A stretch of 64,000 nt of DNA from Pseudomonas taiwanensis (GCF_013393345.1 NZ_QJRF01000077.1:283129-347128); one strand, 5' to 3'. Numbered from the stretch's first letter, positions 17,045-26,378 are shown. Notes: a model not told the origin generated them from the letters alone. Made by a program: numbers and translations.

Positions 17045-19110
17045 TCGTGCTCAACCTGCCCCCCGCCCGCGACTGGTTCTACTCGATCAAGGTCTTCGCC
17101 GCTTCCATGCTGGCGTTGTACATCGCCCTGTACATGCAACTGCCCCGCCCCTACTGGGCCATGGCGACGGTGTACATCGTCGCCAACCCCTTCGTCGGGC
17201 CCACGAGTTCCAAAGCCCTGTACCGCGCGCTCGGGACCCTGCTCGGCGCCAGTGCCGCCGTATTCATCGTGCCACTGCTGTCCCAGCAACCGCTGTTGCT
17301 GAGCCTGGTGGTGGCGTTCTGGACAGGCGGCATGCTGTTCCTTTCGATGCATGTGCGCACCGCCGACAACTACGCGCTGATGCTGGCCGGCTACACCATG
17401 CCGATGATCGCCCTGCCGGTGGTGGACAACCCCCAGGCGGTCTTCGACCTCGCCTACTCGCGTTTTCTGGAGATTCTCCTGGGCATCATCTGCGCCAGCG
17501 TGGTCGGCAGCCTGTTCTGGCCCAGCCGGCTGGCCCCGGTGCTGGCCGGCAACGCCAAGCGCTGGTTCGGCGACGCCCGCGACTACTGCGCCCTGCAATT
17601 GCAGCGCCCGCGTGACCTGCAACGACTGGTACAGCTGCGCGCCAACATGGTCACCACCTTCAACGGCCTGGAACTGATGATCGGCCAGTTGCCGCATGAG
17701 GGCGCGCACCCGCGTGTCGTGCGCAACGCCCGCGAGCTTCGCGAACGCATGGCCCTGCTGTTGCCGGCGGTGGACACCCTGCACGACAGCCTGATCGCCT
17801 TGCGGGAAAAGGCGCCGCACCTCGCCGCGCGGCTTGCCCCGAGCCTGCATGCCTGCCTCGACTGGTTGCAGGGCGAGGCGGACGACGAGACGCGCACCCG
17901 TCTCCGCCTGGAGCTGGACACCTTGCAGCCGGATATCAGCACCCTGGGTGATGCCGGCCAGTCGCTGCTCAGCAGCACCCTCTATCGCCTGCGGCAGTGG
18001 CTCGACCTCTGGCAGGACTGCCGCGACCTGCATCAGCGGCTGGACAAGGACGACAATTCTCCGTGGACATCGGTCTACCGCCATTGGCACCTGGGCAGTG
18101 GCGCGCGTTTCTTCGACCGCGGCCTGATGCTGTACTCCGTCGCCTACATCATCCTCGGCATCTTCGTCGCCACGCAGCTATGGATCTGGCTGCAATGGAC
18201 CGATGGCGCCAGCGCCGTGGTCCTGGCCGCCGTGGCGTGCTGCTTCTTCGCCACCCTCGACGAACCGGCGGTGCAGATCAGGCGCTTCTTCGTCTGGACC
18301 AGCTTCAGCGTGGTGCTGGCCAGCCTCTACCTCTTCCTCGTGCTGCCCAACGTCCACGACTTCCCGCTGCTGGTACTGGCTTTCGCCGGCCCCTTCATCT
18401 GCGTCGGCACCCTGACCGTGCAACCCCGTTTCTACCTGCCGACACTCCTGATCGCGGTGAACACGGCCACCTTCATCAGCATCCAGGGCGCTTACGAAGC
18501 CAACGTCCAGGTCTTCCTCAACAGCAACCTGGCCGGCCCCATCGGCCTGCTGTTCGCCTTCCTCTGGACCCTGGTGTTCCGCCCCTTCGGCGCCGAGTTG
18601 CTGGCCCGGCGCATGACCCGTTCCAGCTGGCAGGACCTCGCCGACATGAGCCGCGCCGACACCCTCGTGGCCCAGCGCCGACTCGCCGGACGCCTGCTCG
18701 ACCGCTTCGCCCAGCACCTGCCGCGCCTGAACCTGAGCGGCCAGGACAGCAGCGGCGCCGAGCGCGAACTGCGCATCGCCTACAACCTGCTGGACATCAA
18801 GGCCCACCAGGGCCGGCTGCCTGAAGACCTGCAACGACCGCTGCAGCTGGTGGTGCGCGGTGTCGGCCGGCACTTCCGGCGCAACCTGCGCAGCGCCGTC
18901 GCCCGTGACGTGGCGCCGTCGCTGCTGAACCTGATCGAACACGCCCGCCAGGCCGTGGCCGCTGCCGCGCCGCAGCATGGAGAGGACGCATTGGCCGTCC
19001 TGCACGCCCTGGCCGGGCTGGAAATCGCCTTGCGTCCGGCACTTGCCGCGCCGCCGGTACAAGGCACGGAACAACCCATCCCCGCGGGCCTGGACGGAGC
19101 AGCGCTGTGA
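17041..19110 (+). CDS. FUSC-family (AaeB/fusaric acid resistance-like) inner-membrane efflux protein
   Basis: The frame opens with TTG at 17041 (overlapping the marR stop) or GTG two codons later; about 689 residues. Two blocks of transmembrane helices, residues about 15-165 and 365-520, are separated by a soluble helical domain, the AaeB layout. The N-terminal RDWFYSIKVFAASMLALYIAL and WAMATVYIVANPFVGPTSSKA are typical. AaeB-type pumps export aromatic carboxylic acids or fusaric acid. It is followed by DUF1656, HlyD and NodT-type genes, each overlapping by about 4 bases, so a complete tripartite exporter is encoded. Confidence 0.9.
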   Translation: MIVLNLPPARDWFYSIKVFAASMLALYIALYMQLPRPYWAMATVYIVANPFVGPTSSKALYRALGTLLGASAAVFIVPLLSQQPLLLSLVVAFWTGGMLFLSMHVRTADNYALMLAGYTMPMIALPVVDNPQAVFDLAYSRFLEILLGIICASVVGSLFWPSRLAPVLAGNAKRWFGDARDYCALQLQRPRDLQRLVQLRANMVTTFNGLELMIGQLPHEGAHPRVVRNARELRERMALLLPAVDTLHDSLIALREKAPHLAARLAPSLHACLDWLQGEADDETRTRLRLELDTLQPDISTLGDAGQSLLSSTLYRLRQWLDLWQDCRDLHQRLDKDDNSPWTSVYRHWHLGSGARFFDRGLMLYSVAYIILGIFVATQLWIWLQWTDGASAVVLAAVACCFFATLDEPAVQIRRFFVWTSFSVVLASLYLFLVLPNVHDFPLLVLAFAGPFICVGTLTVQPRFYLPTLLIAVNTATFISIQGAYEANVQVFLNSNLAGPIGLLFAFLWTLVFRPFGAELLARRMTRSSWQDLADMSRADTLVAQRRLAGRLLDRFAQHLPRLNLSGQDSSGAERELRIAYNLLDIKAHQGRLPEDLQRPLQLVVRGVGRHFRRNLRSAVARDVAPSLLNLIEHARQAVAAAAPQHGEDALAVLHALAGLEIALRPALAAPPVQGTEQPIPAGLDGAAL

Positions 19111-19319
19111 TCGGCGACATCAATATCTTCGGAGTCTTCCTGCCCACCGCACTGGTGCTGATGCTCCTGGCCTACCTAGTCTACCTGCCGCTGCAGAAGC
19201 TGCTCAATGCCCTGCATGTCTATCGCCTGGTCTGGCACCGCGCCCTGTTCAACATCGCGCTGTACGCCGCCCTGCTGGGCACCCTCGAACATTTCAGCCG
19301 AATCCTGATGCAATCATGA
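19107..19319 (+). CDS. DUF1656 (AaeX-like) small membrane protein
   Basis: GTG start overlapping the FUSC stop; 70 residues with two hydrophobic helices (VFLPTALVLMLLAYLVYLPL and ALFNIALYAALLGTLE). DUF1656 proteins accompany FUSC pumps as AaeX does in the E. coli aaeXAB operon; their biochemical role is unknown. Overlaps the HlyD gene start by 4 bases. Confidence 0.9.
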   Translation: MIGDINIFGVFLPTALVLMLLAYLVYLPLQKLLNALHVYRLVWHRALFNIALYAALLGTLEHFSRILMQS

Positions 19320-20194
19320 AACGACTCGCGTTTTCCTCCGCCCGCCTGCTGGTCACCCTGCTCGCCGTTGCCGTCGCCGCCGTCCTGATCTGGCAGATGG
19401 TCAGCTATTACCTGTTCGCACCCTGGACCCGCGATGGCCACATCCGCGTGGACGTGGTCCAGGTGGCGCCCGATGTTTCGGGTTTGATCGACAAGGTGGA
19501 GGTCCATGACAACCAGCCGGTCAGCAAGGGCCAGGTGCTGTTCGTCATCGACCAGGCGCGTTTCAAGGTCGCCCTTCAGCAAGCGCAAGCCATGCGCGAC
19601 GACCGCCGCGAAACCCTCGCCCAGGCGCGCCGGGAGCAGGCACGCAATCGCACCCTGGGCCGACTCGTCGCCCAGGAAATCGCCGAGGCCAGCGATTCTT
19701 CCGTGCTGCGTGCCAGCGCCGCGCTGTCCGAAGCCGAAGCCACGGTGGAAGGGGCAAAGCTCAACCTCGCCCGCACCGTCATCACCAGCCCGGTGGACGG
19801 CTACCTGAATGACCGGGCGCCGCGCACGGGTGAATTCGTCAGCGCCGGGCACAACGTGCTGTCGGTGGTGGACAAGGATTCCTTCCACCTGGACGGCTAC
19901 TTCGAAGAAACCAAGCTCGGGCAGATCCAGGTCGGCCAGGCCGTGGACATCCGCGTGATGGGCGACGGGCGCCGCCTGACCGGCCGCGTGCGCAGCATCG
20001 CCGCCGCCATCGAGGACCGCGACCGCACCAGCGGCGCCAACCTGCTGCCCAACGTCAACCCGGCCTTCAGCTGGGTGCGCCTGGCCCAGCGGGTTCCGGT
20101 GCGCATCCTGTTCGATGAGGTACCGGACGACTTCCGCATGGTGGCCGGGCGAACCGCCACCGTGTCCATCCTCGAAGCGCCGGTGCAGCCATGA
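19316..20194 (+). CDS. HlyD-family periplasmic adaptor (AaeA/EmrA-like)
   Basis: 292 residues starting MKRLAFSSARLLVTLLAVAV with a single membrane anchor (about 8-29). A split biotinyl-lipoyl domain follows (VQVAPDVSGLIDKVEVHDNQ and later ITSPVDGYLNDRAPRTGEFV), flanking a coiled-coil hairpin at about 85-145, then a beta-barrel part. Its short length fits the AaeA subgroup. It links the FUSC pump to the outer-membrane channel encoded next. ATGA overlaps join it to both neighbours. Confidence 0.92.
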   Translation: MKRLAFSSARLLVTLLAVAVAAVLIWQMVSYYLFAPWTRDGHIRVDVVQVAPDVSGLIDKVEVHDNQPVSKGQVLFVIDQARFKVALQQAQAMRDDRRETLAQARREQARNRTLGRLVAQEIAEASDSSVLRASAALSEAEATVEGAKLNLARTVITSPVDGYLNDRAPRTGEFVSAGHNVLSVVDKDSFHLDGYFEETKLGQIQVGQAVDIRVMGDGRRLTGRVRSIAAAIEDRDRTSGANLLPNVNPAFSWVRLAQRVPVRILFDEVPDDFRMVAGRTATVSILEAPVQP

Positions 20195-21630
20195 GATTGC
20201 GCCTGCTCGCCGCCAGCACCAGCCTGGCCCTGAGCCTCTCCGCCTGCCAGGTGGTCGGCCCTGACTACGCACTGCCCGAAGACGCCGCGATCAACCGGGC
20301 CGACGCCCAGGGAGAACTCGCCACACGCGACGCACCGGTTATCTCCGCGCCGGTGCCCGCTGACTGGTGGCGCCTGTACCACGCACCGGAGCTCGAACGC
20401 CTGGTGGAACAGGCGCTGGCTGCCAACACCGACCTGCGTGTGGCCGCTGCCAACCTCGGCCGCGCCGCCGCTCAGGTGACGGAAGCGGAAGATCGCGGCG
20501 GCTTCGAGGAATCCCTCAGCGCCGACCTGCAGCGCACCCAGGTCGCCGGCCAACAGTTCCTGCTGATGGAAAAAGTGCCGGTGGTGAACTTCGCCAACCT
20601 CAATGCCAGCCTGTCCTATCAGTTCGACCTGTTCGGCAAGCTCCAGCGCGGCGTCGAGGCCTCCCGCGCCGATGCCGACGCGGCGCAGGCGGCCGCCGAC
20701 CTGGTGCGCATCAACGTGGTGGCGCGGGTGGTGAGTGCCTATGCGCAGGTCTGCTCGGCCAATGAAGAACGCGAGGTAGCCCAGCACTCCCTGGACCTGC
20801 AGCGCCAGAGCCTGGAACTCACCGAGCAGCTGCACGCCGCCGGGCGCGGCAACGAAACCGAAGTGACGCGCTCGGCCACCCAGTTCAAATCACTGCGCGC
20901 CGCCCTGCCGCGCTACACCGCCGCCCAGCAGGCCGGCATCTACCAACTGGCCATGCTCACTGCCCAGCCGGCATCGGCGTTGCCACCAGGCGTCACCAAA
21001 TGCCGTCATCTGCCCGAACTCACCCAGCCGCTGCCAGTGGGCAATGGCGCCGAACTGCTCAAGCGCCGGCCGGACATTCGCCAGGCCGAGCGCCAGCTCG
21101 CTGCCGCCACCGCTCGCATAGGCGTGGCCACCGGTGAGCTGTACCCGGACATCAGCATCGGTGCCTCGACGGGCCTGATCGGCATCCTCGATGACATGGG
21201 CGATCCCTCCACCCAGCACTGGGGCTTCGGCCCGCTCATCCACTGGAACATTCCCACCACCGGCGCCCGTGCCCGGGTACAGCAGGCGGAAGCCGCGACC
21301 CAGGCATCGCTCGCGCATTTTGACGGCGTGGTACTCAATGCCCTGCGGGAAACCCAGACAGCCCTCGCCCAGTACGCCGCCGCCCTTCAGCAGCACGCGG
21401 CACTGGATGAAACCGCCCGCTCGGCGCAGCTGAGCGCCGAACAGACCCACGCGTTCTACCAAGCCGGCCGCGAATCCTTCCTGGCCGAACTGGAAGCCCA
21501 GCGCACCCAGGCGCAAGTCGCCGAGCAACTGGCCGCCAGCCAGAGCCAGGTCGTCCAGGCGCAGATCGGCCTGTTCATGGCCCTGGGCGGTGGCTGGCAG
21601 CAGGCTACGGCAGCCCTCTCTTCTCCCTGA
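20191..21630 (+). CDS. NodT/OprM-family outer-membrane efflux lipoprotein
   Basis: 479 residues. The signal peptide ends in lipobox LSAC with Cys19, so the protein is lipid-anchored. Two TolC-type repeats are visible; the family signature DWWRLYHAPELERLVEQAL begins the first, and LLKRRPDIRQAERQLAAATA with ATGELYPDISIGASTGL begins the second. It completes the tripartite pump with the preceding FUSC, DUF1656 and HlyD genes. Last gene of the operon, followed by a single REP-like element. Confidence 0.93.
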   Translation: MRLRLLAASTSLALSLSACQVVGPDYALPEDAAINRADAQGELATRDAPVISAPVPADWWRLYHAPELERLVEQALAANTDLRVAAANLGRAAAQVTEAEDRGGFEESLSADLQRTQVAGQQFLLMEKVPVVNFANLNASLSYQFDLFGKLQRGVEASRADADAAQAAADLVRINVVARVVSAYAQVCSANEEREVAQHSLDLQRQSLELTEQLHAAGRGNETEVTRSATQFKSLRAALPRYTAAQQAGIYQLAMLTAQPASALPPGVTKCRHLPELTQPLPVGNGAELLKRRPDIRQAERQLAAATARIGVATGELYPDISIGASTGLIGILDDMGDPSTQHWGFGPLIHWNIPTTGARARVQQAEAATQASLAHFDGVVLNALRETQTALAQYAAALQQHAALDETARSAQLSAEQTHAFYQAGRESFLAELEAQRTQAQVAEQLAASQSQVVQAQIGLFMALGGGWQQATAALSSP

Positions 21631-21659
21631 AGAAGAGAGGGCTCACTCGCGCTTCATCC

Positions 21660-21683
21660 GTAGGAGCGAACTCTGCTCGCGAA
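21660..21683. repeat. Single REP-like element
   Basis: GTAGGAGCGAACTCTGCTCG CGAA, one copy of the Pseudomonas REP-type palindrome after the efflux operon. Confidence 0.65.
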
Positions 21684-21848
21684 GCCCCCCGCTAAACGGG
21701 ACCACTGCGCCCGCCTAACGCTACCCTCTCCCCAGCCCCCTCACCCAACCCACGGTTTCCCGACCCACCTACCCCTCCGGGGTGGGCCATTCTTGCCGAC
21801 CTTCTGTTGAACTCTGCGCGATTGATTTCGCAACCTTCGGAGTTCTCC

Positions 21849-22697
21849 ATGAGCCTCAACAGAATCGGCGTGATAGGTGCCGGCACCATGGGCAGCGGCA
21901 TTGCCCAGGTCTGCGCCTCCGCTGGCCTGCACGTCACCCTGATCGATGTCACCGAATCTGCCCTGGCCCGTGGTATGACGGCCATGGACGAAGGCCTGCA
22001 GCGCCAGGTCCGCAAAGCGAGGATCTGCGAAGGCGAGCGCGAAGCGACACTGGCGCGCGTGCAGGCCACCACGGACTACGCCAGCCTGGCCGACGCCGAC
22101 CTGGTGATCGAAGCCGCCACCGAGAACCTCGACCTCAAGCTGCGCATCCTGCGGCAGATCGATGCGGTGGTTTCAGGCCATGCAGTGATTGCCACCAACA
22201 CCTCGTCCATTTCCATCACCCAGCTGGCCGCCGTGCTGGAACGCCCCGAGCGCTTCATCGGCGTGCACTTCTTCAATCCCGTGCCGGCCATGCAGCTGCT
22301 GGAGCTGATTCGTGGCTTGCAGACGTCCAGCCAGACCCACGCCGCAGTGGAAGCCTTCGCGAAGGCGGTCGGCAAGACCGCCATCAACGTAGACAACGCC
22401 CCCGGATTCGTCGTCAACCGCATCCTCATCCCGATGATCAACGAGGCCGTCTTCGTGCTCCAGGAAGGCCTGGCCAGCGCCCGCGACATCGACACCGGCA
22501 TGCAGTTGGGTTGCAACCACCCCATCGGACCGCTGGCCCTGGCCGACATGATCGGCCTCGACACCCTGCTCGCCATCATGCAGGTCCTGCACGAAGGTTT
22601 CGGCGATCCCAAGTACCGCCCTGCCCGCCTGCTCAAGGACCTGGTCGCCGCCGGCCACCTCGGTCGCAAGAGCGGCCGCGGCTTCCACAGCTACTGA
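21849..22697 (+). CDS. 3-hydroxyacyl-CoA (3-hydroxybutyryl-CoA) dehydrogenase
   Basis: 282 residues from [20 protein letters not shown], with GGAG before the ATG. The Rossmann motif GAGTMGSGIA is at 10-19, TNTSSISI holds the conserved serine, HFFNPVPAMQLLELI contains the catalytic His, and NAPGFVVNRI starts the C-terminal helical domain. The enzyme oxidises L-3-hydroxyacyl-CoA with NAD. It is single-function and short, like Hbd/PaaH, unlike the FadB-type protein at 50 kb. It is followed after 22 bases by an acyl-CoA dehydrogenase gene, so the two probably act in sequence. Confidence 0.93.
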   Translation: MSLNRIGVIGAGTMGSGIAQVCASAGLHVTLIDVTESALARGMTAMDEGLQRQVRKARICEGEREATLARVQATTDYASLADADLVIEAATENLDLKLRILRQIDAVVSGHAVIATNTSSISITQLAAVLERPERFIGVHFFNPVPAMQLLELIRGLQTSSQTHAAVEAFAKAVGKTAINVDNAPGFVVNRILIPMINEAVFVLQEGLASARDIDTGMQLGCNHPIGPLALADMIGLDTLLAIMQVLHEGFGDPKYRPARLLKDLVAAGHLGRKSGRGFHSY

Positions 22698-22719
22698 CAC
22701 GCCCCTCGAGGTTTCAGCC

Positions 22720-24516
22720 ATGAGTGAATACAGCGCCCCCCTGCGCGACATGCAGTTCGTCCTCAACGAACTGGGATACCTGGAACAAGTGAGTGAGTTG
22801 CCTGGCTGCGAAGAGCTGGGTGCCGATCTCGTCGATGCCATCCTCGGTGAGGCCGGCAAGTTCGCCCAGGGCGTGCTCTCGCCCCTGAACGTCATCGGTG
22901 ACCGTGACGGCGCGCGCTGGCACGAAGGCGAAGTGACCACCGCAAAAGGCTGGCACGAGGCCTACGGCCAGTTCGTCGACGGCGGCTGGAACGCCCTCTC
23001 CTGCCACCCGGAATTCGGCGGCCAGGGCCTGCCGCGACTGATTTCCGCGCTGGTGGAAGAAATGTGGAACGGCGCCAACGTTTCCTTCGGCCTGTGCCCC
23101 ATGCTCACCCGCGGCGCCATCGAAGCCATCGAGCTCTGCGGGTCTTCCTACCTGAAGGAAACCTACCTGCCGAAGATGATCAGCGGCGAATGGACCGGCA
23201 CCATGAACCTGACCGAGCCCCAGGCCGGTTCGGACCTCGCTGCCGTGCGCAGCCGCGCCGAGCCCCAAGGCGACGGCACCTACCGCGTGTTCGGCCAGAA
23301 GATCTTCATCACCTATGGCGAGCACGACCTGACCGACAACATCGTGCACCTGGTGCTGGCCCGCGTTCCGGGCGCGCCGGAGGGTGTGAAAGGCATTTCG
23401 CTGTTCGTGGTGCCGAAGTTCCTGGTGAACCCCGATGGCAGCCTGGGTGCACGCAACGACGTGCGCTGCGCCTCCATCGAACACAAGCTGGGCATCCATG
23501 GCAGCCCCACCGCCGTACTGGCCTTCGGTGACAACGAAGGCGCCCTGGGCTGGCTGGTGGGCGAAGAGAATCGCGGGCTGGAATACATGTTCATCATGAT
23601 GAACGCCGCGCGCTTCTCCGTCGGTATCGAAGGGATCGGCCTGTCCGAGCGTGCCTACCAGCGTGCACTAGCCTACGCCCGTGAGCGCGTTCAAGGCACC
23701 GAGGCCGGCGCGAAGAGTCGCGACAAGGTGGCGATCATTCGCCATCCGGACGTTCGCCGCATGCTGCTGTCGATGAAAGCCCGCACCGAGGCGATGCGCG
23801 CCATCGCCTGCGAAGTCGCCACCGCAATGGACTGCGCCGAACGCCACCCCGACCCCGCACGCCGCGAGGAATCGCAAGCCTTCGTCGACCTGATGATCCC
23901 CGTGGTCAAGGGCTGCGGCACCGAGAACGCGGTGGATATCGCTTCCCTGGGCGTGCAGATCCATGGCGGCATGGGCTTCATCGAGGAAACCGGTGCCGCC
24001 CAGCATCTGCGGGACGCACGCATCACCACCATCTACGAAGGCACCACCGGCATCCAGGCGTCCGACCTCGTCGGCCGCAAGATCGCCCGCGATGGCGGCA
24101 AGGCCATCGGGCTGGTGACCAAGCGGATGCGCTACGTCATGGAGCGCCTCGTCTGGGCCGATGATCCTCAGCTGCAGGACATCGCCAGCGCTCTCGCCAC
24201 CTCCGTGGTATCGCTGAACGCGGCGGTCGAGTTCATCGTCGAGAACTTCAATGGTCAGGCACCCCGCGTCCTGGCTGGCGCCGTGCCTTTCCTGGAGCTG
24301 TTCGGCACCGTGGCCGGTGGCTGGCAGATGGCCCGCGCCGCGCTTGTCGCCCATGAGCAGCTCAAGGCGGGAACCGTCGAGCAGGACTTCTATCGCGGCA
24401 AGCTGCAGACCGCGCGCTTCTACGCCGAGCACCTGCTGCCGCGCGCCGAAGGGCTGTCGCGGATCGTGATCCAGGGCGGCGATGCGATCCTGGAAATGGA
24501 CGACACGTTGTTCTGA
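22720..24516 (+). CDS. DmdC-type long acyl-CoA dehydrogenase
   Basis: 598 residues, about 200 longer than ordinary acyl-CoA dehydrogenases. An N-terminal extension is followed by the FAD core (TGTMNLTEPQAGSDLAAVRS, GQKIFITYGEHDLTDNIVHL), a catalytic Glu in RITTIYEGTTGIQASDL, and an extra C-terminal helical domain. This is the DmdC/AidB-like group, which acts on 3-methylmercaptopropionyl-CoA or longer and unusual acyl-CoAs. It is co-directional with the HBD gene. A paralogue with the same layout begins at 48274. A terminator follows. Confidence 0.9.
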   Translation: MSEYSAPLRDMQFVLNELGYLEQVSELPGCEELGADLVDAILGEAGKFAQGVLSPLNVIGDRDGARWHEGEVTTAKGWHEAYGQFVDGGWNALSCHPEFGGQGLPRLISALVEEMWNGANVSFGLCPMLTRGAIEAIELCGSSYLKETYLPKMISGEWTGTMNLTEPQAGSDLAAVRSRAEPQGDGTYRVFGQKIFITYGEHDLTDNIVHLVLARVPGAPEGVKGISLFVVPKFLVNPDGSLGARNDVRCASIEHKLGIHGSPTAVLAFGDNEGALGWLVGEENRGLEYMFIMMNAARFSVGIEGIGLSERAYQRALAYARERVQGTEAGAKSRDKVAIIRHPDVRRMLLSMKARTEAMRAIACEVATAMDCAERHPDPARREESQAFVDLMIPVVKGCGTENAVDIASLGVQIHGGMGFIEETGAAQHLRDARITTIYEGTTGIQASDLVGRKIARDGGKAIGLVTKRMRYVMERLVWADDPQLQDIASALATSVVSLNAAVEFIVENFNGQAPRVLAGAVPFLELFGTVAGGWQMARAALVAHEQLKAGTVEQDFYRGKLQTARFYAEHLLPRAEGLSRIVIQGGDAILEMDDTLF

Positions 24517-24585
24517 GTTTCCACCGCCCGTTCATGGCGGGCGGAGGAAGGGGCCGGCGAGTGTCGACCGCCGGTACGGAGCTTC

Positions 24586-24611
24586 GGCCGTCCTCGTGAC
24601 GGCCTTTTTTT
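24586..24611 (+). terminator. Rho-independent terminator
   Basis: GGCCGTC/GACGGCC stem with CTCGT loop and seven T, about 70 bases after the acyl-CoA dehydrogenase stop. Confidence 0.88.
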
Positions 24612-24641
24612 CGACCCAACCCCGACGCACCCACCGCACCT

Positions 24642-24811
24642 GTAGGAGCGGGCTTGCCCGCGAACAGTCCGAGCACAACCCTTCGCGAGCAAGCTCGCTC
24701 CTACACCAGCAACGCTCCGGTCCAACCCCGGCCCACACGCGGCACCCGTAGGAGCGAGCTCTGCTCGCGAAAATTCCGAGCGCGGTCTTTCGCGAGCAAG
24801 CTCGCTCCTAC
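24642..24811. repeat. Cluster of two REP-like inverted pairs
   Basis: Two inverted pairs, 24642-24704 and 24748-24811, each start GTAGGAGCG and end CGCTCCTAC, enclosing short spacers. They fill most of the 387-base gap between the convergent dehydrogenase and DUF2889 genes. No gene is seen in the gap. Confidence 0.75.
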
Positions 24812-24831
24812 GTGAAGCTCGCTACGGTTCT

Positions 24832-24874
24832 GTAGGTTGTGGCTGAGCGCCGCGAAGCCCAACGCGCAGCCTAC
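24832..24874. repeat. Short inverted repeat of the GTAGGTTGTGG type
   Basis: TGTAGGTTGTGGCTGAGCGC and the ending GCAGCCTAC are imperfect inverted arms. Longer relatives of this element occur at 32180-32256 and 35408-35481. Confidence 0.5.
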
Positions 24875-24903
24875 CGGGAGCCGCTGGGTTTCGCCCCGCT
24901 CTT

Positions 24904-25476
24904 TCAGCCCCTGGATCGGCTATCGGTCGGCCGCCACTCACGAACACGGAGTGCGGCATCGCCTTCCGGGCGGTAGGCGTGGCAGGTGCCGATGGCCCAA
25001 TGGGTGGGCATCTCGAAATCGGGGTCGCGGGCGGCGCGCTCGCGCAAGCGCTTCTGCACCACGGGCGCCAGGGTCTGAATGGCGGTCGTAGCCATGGGAC
25101 CGAGCAGTTCGGTGAGGTGCGTGCAGCCCTTCATGCCGCCAACCCGCTCGGCCACGCGCTTCTTGAACCCCGGGCCGATGCTGACTCCCACCAACGCGGC
25201 ATAGGCCTGGTTGATATGGCTGCACACGGGCGTGGGTGCCTGTTCGGAAACGGCTTCGATCCGCTGGATCACCAGCTTGCGGTCGAGGGTCATGCGGATA
25301 AGCATCTGGTGCAGCACACCGTTGGCGGGAATGACCCCATAGGGGAACTCGGTGTCGACCCCCTTGGTATCCAGCAGCCGTCCCTCGATCTCGAACAGCC
25401 CGTCGTCGCGTTCATAACCGGTGCAGGTCACCTGGCGGGTGTGCAGCAGACGACGGCTGACAGTGTTTTCTTCCAT
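24904..25476 (-). CDS. DUF2889 domain protein (first copy)
   Basis: Starting at MEENTVSRRLLHTRQVTCTG gives 190 residues; ACTGTTGC with AAGGAGAC just upstream supplies the ribosome site. DUF2889 features seen are CTGYERDDGLFEIEGRLLDT, MLIRMTLDRKLVIQRIEA, and the strongly conserved GPGFKKRVAERVGGMKGCTH then LTELLGPMATTAIQTL, ending with IGTCHAYRPEG. No function is assigned to this family. It is the last gene of the thiolase/MaoC/SDR operon. A homologue lies at the right end of the window next to an acyl-CoA synthetase, tying the family to acyl-CoA metabolism. Confidence 0.88.
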   Translation of the reverse strand: MEENTVSRRLLHTRQVTCTGYERDDGLFEIEGRLLDTKGVDTEFPYGVIPANGVLHQMLIRMTLDRKLVIQRIEAVSEQAPTPVCSHINQAYAALVGVSIGPGFKKRVAERVGGMKGCTHLTELLGPMATTAIQTLAPVVQKRLRERAARDPDFEMPTHWAIGTCHAYRPEGDAALRVREWRPTDSRSRG

Positions 25477-25525
25477 GCAACAGTCTCCTTGAAAGAAGGG
25501 GCGCATGTGCGCCCCGTCAGTCGCA

Positions 25526-26353
25526 TCAGACGTTGCCGATGCCGCCACCGCAGACCAGGACCTGGCCGGAGACGTAGTCGGATTCCGGGATGCAGAACAG
25601 GTATACCGCACCTGCCGCCTCCTCGGTATTGCCCGGACGGCCCAGCGGGATCATGGTCTTCGACTGTTCGACGATGGCCGGGCTGATGCCCACCTTGATC
25701 TCGCGGCCTTCGATGTTGATGTAGTTCGGGTCGCCTTCCACTGGCTGGGTCTGGCGGGTCTCGATGTGGCCGAAGGCAACGGCGTTGACGTTGACCTTCA
25801 TGCGGCCCCACTCCTTGGCCAGGCACTTGGTCATGCCCAGCACGCCGGCCTTGGCCGTGGAGTAGTTGACCTGGCCCGGGTTACCGCCAGCCGAAGTCGA
25901 GGCGATGTTGACCACCTTGCGGTTGACCACGCGACCCTCGGCGGCTTCTTTCTTGGCCATGGCACTGATGATCGGCTGGGCGGCGCGCAGGATGCGGAAC
26001 GGCGCGGTGATGTGGCAGTCGATGATCGCGTACCACTGCTCGTCGCTCATTTTCTGGATCACGTTGTCCCAGGTGTAGCCGGCGTTGTTGACGATGATGT
26101 CGATGCCACCGTAGCTGTCCACCGCAGTCTTGACGAAGCGGTCGGCGAAATCGACGGCGGTGACGCTGCCAACGCAAGCGACGGCTTCGCCACCAGCGGC
26201 GCGGATTTCCGCGACCACTTCCTCGGCCGGGCCGGCGTCCAGGTCATTGACCACCACGCGGGCGCCATCAGCGGCCAGTTTCAGGGCGACGCTGCGGCCT
26301 ATGCCACGGCCAGAACCGGTGACCAGGGCGACTTTACCTTCGAGCTTTTTCAT
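25526..26353 (-). CDS. Short-chain dehydrogenase/reductase (3-hydroxyacyl-CoA-type)
   Basis: 275 residues with SDR motifs TGSGRGIGRSVA (cofactor glycines, residues about 12-20), VNDLDA (Asp after beta-2, favouring NAD), VNNAGYTW, and the catalytic Ser-Tyr-Lys in NIASTSAGGN and VNYSTAKAG. The C-terminal VSGQVLVCGGG is usual. In this operon, with two MaoC-type hydratases and a thiolase, it probably oxidises a (3R)-hydroxyacyl-CoA. 49 bases separate it from the DUF2889 gene and 25 from the MaoC gene. Confidence 0.9.
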   Translation of the reverse strand: MKKLEGKVALVTGSGRGIGRSVALKLAADGARVVVNDLDAGPAEEVVAEIRAAGGEAVACVGSVTAVDFADRFVKTAVDSYGGIDIIVNNAGYTWDNVIQKMSDEQWYAIIDCHITAPFRILRAAQPIISAMAKKEAAEGRVVNRKVVNIASTSAGGNPGQVNYSTAKAGVLGMTKCLAKEWGRMKVNVNAVAFGHIETRQTQPVEGDPNYINIEGREIKVGISPAIVEQSKTMIPLGRPGNTEEAAGAVYLFCIPESDYVSGQVLVCGGGIGNV

Positions 26354-26378
26354 GGGTTGTTCCTTGTTCTTCTGGGGT

